From NCBI GenBank assembly GCA_023481335.1, contig JAMCWI010000056.1:1-11441 (forward strand): 11,441 nt of DNA. The letters are read 5' to 3'. Below are positions 5,438 through 11,441 of the stretch, in pieces; position 1 is the first letter of the stretch, and every line of letters begins with the position of its first letter. Below the pieces are notes generated by a model. That model worked only from the letters and a program-made list of their open reading frames with translations. It had not been told where the DNA came from and made no database searches. Both the position numbers and the translations under genes were made by a program. Origin of the DNA: Bacillota bacterium. GTDB taxonomy: Bacteria; Bacillota; Desulfotomaculia; Desulfotomaculales; Desulfotomaculaceae.

Positions 5438-7372
5438 TTATTTACCACCTCCCAGGATACCGGCCGAAGTGGGGTTGCCAAAGGCCAGCACCACCGTGAT
5501 GACCAGGACAGCCAGGAAGAACACCAGCGCATAGGTTTGCAGCTTGCCGGTTTGCAGATAACGAAGGCCCCTGCCGGAAACCTTGGTAAAGCCCGCCATG
5601 CCGTCGATAATGCCGTCCACCACATGGATATCAAACCAGTACAGCACTTTGGCGCCGGCATCCACCACTGTGCGGGTAAACCATAGGTATAATTCATCCA
5701 CATAATACTTGTTGAAGGAAATCTTATAAAGGGTCTGGTAACGCTCTGCCAGTTGTTTAACCCTCAGCTTTTCTTCGTCTTTGTAATAAAAAATGTACGC
5801 CAGGCCGATGCCGGCCACGCCCAGAAAGACAGAAAGCAGCATTAGGCCGATGCTGGGCTCCCCGTGGTGTGGCTGGCCAAAGTGAATCCACTTACTCCAG
5901 TAGTTGGCCCAGGGAGTGCCGATTAAACCTCCTAGGGTCGCAAAACCCGCTAAAACAATAAGCGGAAACGTCATGCTCCGGGGAGACTCATGTGGATGGT
6001 TTTCCGGCTTTTCCTTGCCAAAGAAGGTGAGGAAGATCATCCGCCACATATAAAAGGCCGTTAGAAACGCCGTGAAGGTTGCCATAAAGAACAATACATA
6101 ACCCAGACTGTGGCCATGGGTGGCATACTGCAGTGTTACCGCTAAAATCTCATCCTTAGACCAGAAGCCCGCAAAGGGCGGAATCCCCGCAATGGCCAGG
6201 CCCCCGATGACAAATGTCCAGCCGGTAATGGGCATCTTTTTAATGAGACCGCCCATATCCCAAACATCCGCTTTGTTGTGCAGGGCATGCAGCACCGAAC
6301 CGGCCCCTAAGAACATCAACGCTTTAAAGAAAGCATGGGTCCACAGGTGGAACATACCGGCGGACAGGCTGCCTACCCCCAGGGCCAGCATCATGTAGCC
6401 CAGTTGGGAGACCGTGGAGTAAGCCAGAATACGCTTGATTTCCCTCTGGGTCAGGGCGATGGTGGCCGCAAATAGCGCCGTGAAGGCACCGATAAAGGCC
6501 ACGACTTCCATAGCACCGGGCACTTCCGCAAACAGGAACAACGTCCGGCCCACCAGGTAAACACCGGCCACCACCATGGTGGCGGCGTGGATTAACGCAG
6601 AAACCGGCGTGGGACCTTCCATGGCGTCCGGCAGCCAGACGTGCAGGGGAAACTGACCGGACTTGCCGATGGGACCGATAAACACCAAAATGGCGATGAG
6701 GGTCAGCAGTCCCAAAGAAATGCCAAACTGTTCAAAGGCGGGCACCCTTTGGGCCAGCTCGGTCAAATCCAAGGTGCCGAAAATGATTTGTAAAAACAGC
6801 AGGCCCAGCAGCATGCCGAAATCACCGATACGGGTGGTCATAAAGGCCTTCTTGGCCGCTTCCCGGGCAGATATTTTAAAGGTGTAAAAGCCGATTAAGA
6901 GGAAGGAGCAAAGCCCCACCAGTTCCCACATAACAAACATCTGCAGCAGGTTGCTGGAAATGACCAACCCCAGCATGGAGGCGGCAAACAGGGAGAGATA
7001 GGAGAAAAATACCGAGTACTGCGGGTCTCCCTCCATATAGCCGGTGGAGTAGATTTGAATCAGCGCTGCCACCATGGACACCATAAAAAGCATCATGGTG
7101 GAGGTGGGATCCAGTAATACCCCCACTTTGACGGTAAACCCTTCCATGCCAAACCAGCGCAGGGAATACTCCAGCGGTTTTTCAATAAATCCCGGATTGG
7201 TGAACACCCCGTAGGCAATGGAGGAGGCCAGCACAAAGGACGAGAAAATGGCCGCAATGGATACCGTCGAACTGACCCTTGGCCAGGGCCGGGTCAGAAA
7301 TACGATGATCACAAAAGCCAATGCCGGCAACAGGGGTACCAACCAGGCATGATTTAAAGCAAATTGAACCAT
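5438..7372 (-). CDS. nuoL: NADH-quinone oxidoreductase subunit L (distal antiporter-like subunit)
   Basis: A 644-residue subunit, slightly longer than the E. coli protein (613). It has about 16 predicted helices, including the long lateral helix and anchoring helix at the C-terminus that clamp the membrane arm. Proton-path residues are all present: MWELVGLCSFLLIGFY (Glu150), RIGDFG (Asp184), GKSGQFPLHVWLPDAMEGPT (Lys237, five before the Pro), ALIHAATM (His262), THAFFKALMFL (His346, Lys350) and FWSKDEIL (Lys406, Asp407). The amphipathic lateral helix probably begins around residues 535-570 (KQLAERYQTLYKISFNKYYV). The ATG lies 24 nt past the nuoK stop and is preceded by AAGGTAGGTG at about 8 nt. 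It works with NuoM and NuoN as the three proton-translocating antiporter-like subunits. Confidence 0.97.
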   Translation of the reverse strand: MVQFALNHAWLVPLLPALAFVIIVFLTRPWPRVSSTVSIAAIFSSFVLASSIAYGVFTNPGFIEKPLEYSLRWFGMEGFTVKVGVLLDPTSTMMLFMVSMVAALIQIYSTGYMEGDPQYSVFFSYLSLFAASMLGLVISSNLLQMFVMWELVGLCSFLLIGFYTFKISAREAAKKAFMTTRIGDFGMLLGLLFLQIIFGTLDLTELAQRVPAFEQFGISLGLLTLIAILVFIGPIGKSGQFPLHVWLPDAMEGPTPVSALIHAATMVVAGVYLVGRTLFLFAEVPGAMEVVAFIGAFTALFAATIALTQREIKRILAYSTVSQLGYMMLALGVGSLSAGMFHLWTHAFFKALMFLGAGSVLHALHNKADVWDMGGLIKKMPITGWTFVIGGLAIAGIPPFAGFWSKDEILAVTLQYATHGHSLGYVLFFMATFTAFLTAFYMWRMIFLTFFGKEKPENHPHESPRSMTFPLIVLAGFATLGGLIGTPWANYWSKWIHFGQPHHGEPSIGLMLLSVFLGVAGIGLAYIFYYKDEEKLRVKQLAERYQTLYKISFNKYYVDELYLWFTRTVVDAGAKVLYWFDIHVVDGIIDGMAGFTKVSGRGLRYLQTGKLQTYALVFFLAVLVITVVLAFGNPTSAGILGGGK

Positions 7373-7396
7373 TCCGTTAACACCTACCTTCCACCC

Positions 7397-7714
7397 CTAC
7401 CATTTCATCCAGTCAAAATCGTCCAGGTTCACTGATTTGCGGTTGCGGTAAATGGCGATGACGATGGCCAATCCCAAACCCACTTCCGCTGCTGCCACGG
7501 TAATGACGAAGATGGCAAAGATTTGTCCGATGAAAGCCTCCGGGGTAAGAAACTTGTTAAAGGCCACCAGGTTTATATTGACCGCCGTGAGCATCAATTC
7601 AATGGCGATGAGCACTGCAATGGCATTTTTACGGGAAATGGCACCGTACAACCCAATGGCAAAGAGTGCGGCACTCAGGGCGATAAAATAAGAAGGATTA
7701 AGACCGGTCGCCAT
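7397..7714 (-). CDS. nuoK: NADH-quinone oxidoreductase subunit K
   Basis: A 105-residue protein with three predicted helices, normal for NuoK, which lies beside NuoN and NuoJ and carries part of the fourth proton path. Two buried glutamates conserved in the family are present: Glu39 in AVLIAIELMLTAVNINLV and Glu77 in ITVAAAEVGLGLAIVI (E. coli E36 and E72). The ATG is preceded by a near-perfect AAGGAGGTGA about nine nt upstream. That site lies inside the 3' end of nuoJ, and the two genes overlap by 17 nt, so their translation is probably coupled. Confidence 0.97.
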   Translation of the reverse strand: MATGLNPSYFIALSAALFAIGLYGAISRKNAIAVLIAIELMLTAVNINLVAFNKFLTPEAFIGQIFAIFVITVAAAEVGLGLAIVIAIYRNRKSVNLDDFDWMKW

Positions 7715-8216
7715 TTGCCTTCACCTCCTTCACCAACACCAGAGCCCCTGTTAAGGCCACGGTCAGCAGGATGGCCGCCACTTCAAAGGGGATGACAAAA
7801 TCCTGCAATAAAATAGGGGCCAAATTTTCCACCGTTTGGGTGGGTACTTCTTTGCCGGATACCACCCACTGGGCCTTGGCCGTTAACAGACCGATGACGA
7901 TAAAAAGTCCTCCCACCAGCGGGGCAGCAATTTTGAATCGCCAGTTTACGGGGTTGGAACCGGCCATTTCGGTGCGCTGCACCAGCATGACGCCAAAGGC
8001 AATCATGATGCATACGGCACCGGCATAAACCAGTACCTGAACCGCTGCCACAAAATCCGCCCTCAACAGGAGAAAAACCCCCGCCACACCAATGAAGGTA
8101 ACAATCAGCCAGAGCACACTGTGCACCAGGTTTTTCAAAGTAACCACCAGTAGGGCAGAACCTAAAACCAACCCGCTGAGCAGGACAAAGGCAATCAAAC
8201 TATAGATATTTTCCAC
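7698..8216 (-). CDS. nuoJ: NADH-quinone oxidoreductase subunit J
   Basis: A 172-residue membrane protein with about five predicted helices, a heel subunit of complex I. The signature TM3 stretch AAVQVLVYAGAVCIMIAFGV holds Tyr64, which matches the conserved Tyr at the pi-bulge of TM3 (E. coli Y59) implicated in coupling. The C-terminal helix contains FEVAAILLTVALTGALVLVK. The start is GTG at 8216, one base after the nuoI stop, with AGGAGGGG inside the nuoI end as ribosome binding site. The 3' end overlaps nuoK by 17 nt. The gene is of normal length and intact. Confidence 0.96.
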   Translation of the reverse strand: MENIYSLIAFVLLSGLVLGSALLVVTLKNLVHSVLWLIVTFIGVAGVFLLLRADFVAAVQVLVYAGAVCIMIAFGVMLVQRTEMAGSNPVNWRFKIAAPLVGGLFIVIGLLTAKAQWVVSGKEVPTQTVENLAPILLQDFVIPFEVAAILLTVALTGALVLVKEVKANGDRS

Positions 8217-8217
8217 C

Positions 8218-8712
8218 TTAACTCCCCTCCTCGCCCGCGTCAGCCGGCTTTTGTTCCTCTTGTTCCTTGGCTTTGGCCGCCTCCGCAGCCGCCTTTGCAG
8301 CGGCGGCCTTTTTAATTTCTTCTTTTTTCCTCTCTACCTGATCCGGCTGCACAAATTCAATCTTGATGTCAGGCCGGTTATACCGGGTCAGTTCAAAGTC
8401 CTTGGAAAATTTAATGGCGTCCTTGGGGCAGGCTTCCTCACAAAGCCCGCAGAACAGGCAGTATTGCTGATCAAAATCGTATTTCGTGACTACTTTCTTT
8501 TTATCCACCGTCTCGGTTTCCAGTTTAATCACCCGGTTGGGGCAGGCATTTACACACATGTTGCAGGCAATGCATTTGTCGTAATAAAACTCCGGCTTGC
8601 CGTAGAAGCGGTCCGGCAGGGGCAGACGCTGCTCGGGGTACTGCACGGTTACCTTGGGTTTAAAAAAATGCTTTAAGGTAATTCCCAATCCCTTAATAAG
8701 TCCCTTTGCCAT
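8218..8712 (-). CDS. nuoI: NADH-quinone oxidoreductase subunit I (two [4Fe-4S] clusters)
   Basis: A 164-residue ferredoxin-like subunit that carries clusters N6a and N6b toward the quinone site. Two classical motifs are present: CIACNMCVNACP (Cys47, 50, 53, 57) and CLFCGLCEEACP (Cys85, 88, 91, 95). The N-terminal amphipathic stretch KGLGITLKHFFKPKVTVQYP and the PLPDRFYGKPE segment are typical. After residue 123 comes a 41-residue tail made mostly of Ala, Lys and Glu (12 Ala, 8 Lys, 9 Glu), predicted helical and highly charged, which the core fold does not require. The ATG at 8712 lies 7 nt past the nuoH stop, with AAGGTGGTGA as ribosome binding site. In complexes without NuoEFG, NuoI is one of the surfaces where an alternative electron donor could dock. 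Confidence 0.97.
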   Translation of the reverse strand: MAKGLIKGLGITLKHFFKPKVTVQYPEQRLPLPDRFYGKPEFYYDKCIACNMCVNACPNRVIKLETETVDKKKVVTKYDFDQQYCLFCGLCEEACPKDAIKFSKDFELTRYNRPDIKIEFVQPDQVERKKEEIKKAAAAKAAAEAAKAKEQEEQKPADAGEEGS

Positions 8713-8719
8713 GTGCTGA

Positions 8720-9769
8720 TCACCACCTTATGGTCTGGTACAGGTATTTACCGATGCCGGTTACAAAAATATTGGCTATGGATAGGGGCACCAGTACCTT
8801 CCAGCCAAATTCCATCAACTGGTCTACCCGAATCCGGGGATAGGTCCAGCGGAACCACATGAACAGGAAAATCATGCCATATACTTTGAGCAGGAACCAA
8901 ATCCATGAGGGAATAAAGGTAAGGCCCAAGGGTGCATGCCAACCACCAAAAAACAGCGTGACGGCCATGACGGAGACCAGCACCACATTAGCATATTCTG
9001 CCAGGAAAAACATAGCAAACCCCATGCCGCTGTATTCGGTGAAGGGGCCGCAAATGATTTCCGACTCCCCTTCCACCAAATCGAAGGGGGCCCGGTTGGT
9101 TTCTGCCACGCCGGCAATGAGATAAATCAAAAAGCCCAGGGGTTGCAGGAAGATAAACCAAACATCTTCCTGGGCCCGGATAATTTCACTCATGTTCAAA
9201 GTGCCGGTAAGAATGATAACTCCCACAATAGATAAAATCAGCGGCATTTCATAGCTGACCATCTGGGCCACCACCCGCATACCGCCAATGAGGGAGTATT
9301 TATTGTTGGAGGCCCAACCGGCCATCCAGACAATAACGGTGGACAGGGAGGCCACGGCCAGGAAATAGTAGACACCGATGTTCATATCGATGGCCACCAT
9401 GTCTTTGCCAAAGGGTGCCACCGCAAAGACCGCCAGGGGCGGCATAAAAATTAAAATGGGACCCAGCAAAAACAGTTTTTTGTCCGCACACCGTGGGATA
9501 ATAAACTCTTTACTAATCAATTTTCCGATGTCCGCTGTGGTCTGTAATAATCCCAACGGGCCAACCCGGTTGGGACCGATGCGGCACTGCATGTAAGCGG
9601 ATACCTTCCGCTCCATATATACCAGCCAGAGGGCGCTGATTAAAATGTAAACCAGAATGGCGCCCAGCTTTAAAAACATCAGGACAAAATTCGTTGCCGC
9701 ATCGGGTAGGCCGGCAGATGCCAGCAGGGAGCGCATCCCGCTGGCCATATTTACAAAAAGGTTCTCCAC
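8720..9769 (-). CDS. nuoH: NADH-quinone oxidoreductase subunit H (quinone chamber)
   Basis: A 349-residue protein with about eight predicted helices that forms most of the quinone tunnel at the joint between the peripheral and membrane arms. Family landmarks are ERKVSAYMQCRIGPNRVGP (residues 53-71), the NKYSLIGGMRVVAQMVSYEM region, the acidic loop AETNRAPFDLVEGESEI with TEYSGMGFAMFFLAEYAN (about 222-261), and FRWTYPRIRVDQLM near the end. The start is GTG at 9769, 20 nt after the nuoD stop, with GGGGAGTGAGG upstream. This direct nuoD-nuoH junction is where nuoE, nuoF and nuoG are usually found, and they are not here. Family identity is certain; the quinone type is not readable from the sequence, although menaquinone would be expected in a Gram-positive anaerobe. 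Confidence 0.97.
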   Translation of the reverse strand: MENLFVNMASGMRSLLASAGLPDAATNFVLMFLKLGAILVYILISALWLVYMERKVSAYMQCRIGPNRVGPLGLLQTTADIGKLISKEFIIPRCADKKLFLLGPILIFMPPLAVFAVAPFGKDMVAIDMNIGVYYFLAVASLSTVIVWMAGWASNNKYSLIGGMRVVAQMVSYEMPLILSIVGVIILTGTLNMSEIIRAQEDVWFIFLQPLGFLIYLIAGVAETNRAPFDLVEGESEIICGPFTEYSGMGFAMFFLAEYANVVLVSVMAVTLFFGGWHAPLGLTFIPSWIWFLLKVYGMIFLFMWFRWTYPRIRVDQLMEFGWKVLVPLSIANIFVTGIGKYLYQTIRW

Positions 9770-9789
9770 GCTGCCTCACTCCCCACTTT

Positions 9790-10890
9790 CTACGCGTCTA
9801 CTTCGCCTAAAACAATGTCAATGCTGCCCAGGATGGCAATGACATCTGCAATTTTCCAGCCCTTAAGCATTTCATCCAGGTAGCCTAAATTCACAAAGGA
9901 CGGCCGGCGGAAATGCACCCGGTAGGGGTTGGTGCTGCCGTCGCTGACCACATAGGTGCCCATAATCCCCTTGGAACTCTCAATTTCTGCGTAGGCCTCG
10001 CCCTTGGGCGGTTTAATCACCTTGGGAACTTTTCCTTTGATGGGCCCCTCGGGCAATTGGTCAAGTGCTTGACGAATGATTTTGGCCGACTGTTCCATTT
10101 CTAACAGGCGAACATAATAACGGTCGAAACAGTCTCCCTTGGTTCCCAGGGGAACCTCAAACTCAAATCGGTCATACACGCTGTAGGGCCGGGCCTTGCG
10201 CAGGTCGTAGTTGACCCCCGAAGCCCGCAAAACCGGGCCGGACAAACTCATATCAATGGCTTTTTCCGCGGATAAGACAGCCACATTCTTGGTGCGGGCC
10301 TGAAAGATCTCGTTACCGGTGATTAACCCGTTATATTCCTCGATGGCATCCGGCAGGTAATCAATAAACCGGCGGCATTTTTCAATAAAACCATCCGGGA
10401 TGTCAGCGGCCACGCCGCCGATCCGCATATAGCTTGGGGTCAGTCGGGCACCGCTGATCATTTCCAACAAATCCATGATGTCTTCCCGGTCCCGGAAGGT
10501 GTAAATAAACCCGGTCAGCCCGCCGATATCGGCGGCATAGGCACCGGTGGCCACCAAGTGGCTGGCAATCCTCGCCAATTCCCCCACAATAACGCGAATG
10601 TATTCGGCCCGTTCCGGCACCTCAACATTCATTAATTTTTCCACCGCATATACATAACCCCAGTTCATCAGCATGCCCGCCAGGTAATCCAAACGGTCGG
10701 TGTAAGGGATTACCTGGGTATATGTCCGGGATTCCGCCAGCTTTTCAATACCTCTGTGCAAATAGCCCGGCACAGGCACCGCCTTTACCACTGTCTCGCC
10801 GTCCAGGGTTAAGATGATTCGAAACACCCCGTGGGTACTGGGATGCTGGGGACCCAGGTTTAACAGAAATTCTTCGGTTTTAATGGTCAA
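9790..10890 (-). CDS. nuoD: NADH-quinone oxidoreductase subunit D (quinone-site 49-kDa homologue)
   Basis: A 366-residue soluble Q-module subunit, related to NiFe-hydrogenase large subunits, that lines the quinone head-group site. LGPQHPSTHGVFR (residues 12-24) supplies the conserved His loop, and TDRLDYLAGM contains Tyr69, equivalent to the quinone-binding Tyr87 of Thermus Nqo4. Further landmarks are GARLTPSYMRIGGVA, GPVLRASGVNYDLRKARPYS, DGSTNPYRVHFRRPSF and a C-terminus ending DIVLGEVDA. Hydrogenase metal-ligand cysteines are absent, as expected. The start codon is TTG at 10890: the frame has a stop just upstream, and AGAGGTGA lies six nt before the TTG, while the nearby ATG at 10896 is in another frame. 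NuoC and NuoD are separate proteins, not fused as in E. coli. Confidence 0.97.
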   Translation of the reverse strand: MTIKTEEFLLNLGPQHPSTHGVFRIILTLDGETVVKAVPVPGYLHRGIEKLAESRTYTQVIPYTDRLDYLAGMLMNWGYVYAVEKLMNVEVPERAEYIRVIVGELARIASHLVATGAYAADIGGLTGFIYTFRDREDIMDLLEMISGARLTPSYMRIGGVAADIPDGFIEKCRRFIDYLPDAIEEYNGLITGNEIFQARTKNVAVLSAEKAIDMSLSGPVLRASGVNYDLRKARPYSVYDRFEFEVPLGTKGDCFDRYYVRLLEMEQSAKIIRQALDQLPEGPIKGKVPKVIKPPKGEAYAEIESSKGIMGTYVVSDGSTNPYRVHFRRPSFVNLGYLDEMLKGWKIADVIAILGSIDIVLGEVDA

Positions 10891-10914
10891 AGCCCATCAC
10901 CTCTCTCCCAGGGT

Positions 10915-11358
10915 TCACTCCCTGCCGCCCTCATACTTGTAATCCTTGCGCAGGGGGTGTTCTGTCCATGCATCGTCCAATAAAATCCTCCTTAGATCTG
11001 GGTGATCCTTGAAGGTAATGCCCATGAGGTCGTATACCTCACGCTCCTGCCAGATGGCCCCGCCCCAGATGGGAACCATGGAGGGGACCACAGGGCTGTT
11101 GCGGTCTACCTTTGTCTTAATATGGAACATATGCGGTTCTCCAACAATGCTGACATCATAAACTGTCTCAAAATACTCCATATAGTCGGCGGCAGTCACA
11201 TTGGTGAGATAGTTAAAACCATAGTTTTCTTTCAAATCTCGCATGAACGCCACCAGGGTATCCGGCGGCACGGTCAAGGTACCCTGTTCGGAAACCTCAA
11301 CGCCCGGATATTTTGACCGGAGTTCTTCGACTATTTCTGAAAGTGGCTTTTGACTCAT
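10915..11358 (-). CDS. nuoC: NADH-quinone oxidoreductase subunit C (30-kDa homologue)
   Basis: A 147-residue Q-module subunit that scaffolds NuoD and NuoB. The diagnostic C-terminal motif is complete: WQEREVYDLMGITFKDHPDL (residues 103-122) followed by RRILLDDAWTEHPLRKDY. The N-terminal half, about 80 residues, is the usual alpha/beta domain with YLTNVTAADY. The protein is shorter than many NuoC homologues and ends seven residues after the motif (KYEGGRE). The ATG overlaps the nuoB stop as ATGA, and GAGGTGGTG sits about eight nt upstream within nuoB. The gap to nuoD is 24 nt. Confidence 0.96.
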   Translation of the reverse strand: MSQKPLSEIVEELRSKYPGVEVSEQGTLTVPPDTLVAFMRDLKENYGFNYLTNVTAADYMEYFETVYDVSIVGEPHMFHIKTKVDRNSPVVPSMVPIWGGAIWQEREVYDLMGITFKDHPDLRRILLDDAWTEHPLRKDYKYEGGRE

Positions 11359-11441
11359 TTGCGATTCACCACCTCAGGATTAATAATCTTTTCCTTCAGC
11401 TTCATAAAAGCATGGATGACTGCATCCGGCCTGGGCGGGCA
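11355..11441 (-). CDS. nuoB: NADH-quinone oxidoreductase subunit B, C-terminal 28 residues only
   Basis: Reading the minus strand in from the window edge gives CPPRPDAVIHAFMKLKEKII followed by NPEVVNRK and a TGA that overlaps the nuoC ATG. CPPRP is the end of the GCPPRPE motif of NuoB. Its Cys is one of the four ligands of cluster N2, the last cluster before quinone. The rest of the gene, including the tandem Cys pair and the other N2 ligand, lies outside the window. The fragment is short, but the motif and its position ahead of nuoC make the call firm. Confidence 0.93.
   Translation of the reverse strand, partial: CPPRPDAVIHAFMKLKEKIINPEVVNRK

Noticed and set aside
8251..8676. A 141-codon open frame on the plus strand
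   Set aside because: It lies wholly antisense to nuoI, whose iron-sulfur motifs are unambiguous. The open frame follows from that gene's Ala/Lys/Glu-rich composition.
1..11441. Mobile element, CRISPR array, tRNA or prophage signal
   Set aside because: No direct-repeat array, transposase or integrase motif, cloverleaf-like sequence or terminal inverted repeats were seen on either strand.

Overview
The window is one strand-organised stretch of a bacterial chromosome, most likely from an anaerobic Gram-positive of the Desulfotomaculum/Peptococcaceae type. This placement is an inference. It rests on protein similarity remembered from that group, strong AGGAGG-like ribosome binding sites, frequent TTG and GTG starts, and a complex I operon with separate nuoC and nuoD and no nuoEFG.

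Right-hand 9 kb (2492-11441, minus strand): a respiratory complex I operon read right to left in the order nuoB (3' end only), nuoC, nuoD, nuoH, nuoI, nuoJ, nuoK, nuoL, nuoM, nuoN. Genes are separated by 24 nt or less, and several junctions touch or overlap. Between them they supply the Q-module (B, C, D, I), the quinone/heel subunits (H, J, K) and the three antiporter-like proton channels (L, M, N). The NADH-oxidising N-module (E, F, G), which usually lies between D and H, is absent: nuoD and nuoH are 20 nt apart. The operon ends in a clear intrinsic terminator 24 nt past nuoN. The machine is therefore probably an 11-subunit, Fpo-like or ferredoxin-type complex whose electron input is unknown from this window. 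NuoM also appears to lack the channel lysine of TM7, which NuoL and NuoN both retain.

Middle (1955-2431, minus strand): a stand-alone yraN-family gene with its own possible promoter directly after the nuo terminator.

Left-hand 2 kb (1-1950, plus strand): the 3' two thirds of a Sir2-family NAD-dependent deacylase gene, followed within 22 nt by a metallo-beta-lactamase-fold hydrolase and an intrinsic terminator. Next come two small genes that look co-transcribed: a 52-residue, two-helix membrane protein and an 84-residue protein with 11 cysteines. The latter converges on yraN with only 4 nt between the stop codons.

I see no tRNA, rRNA, CRISPR, insertion sequence or prophage signal, and no gene-free stretch above 300 nt. 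The longest gene-free stretches are 2324-2491 and 1396-1511, both described below. Most of the window is conserved housekeeping or energy metabolism. The less explained parts are the two small proteins at 1512-1950, the NuoM substitution and the charged tail of NuoI.
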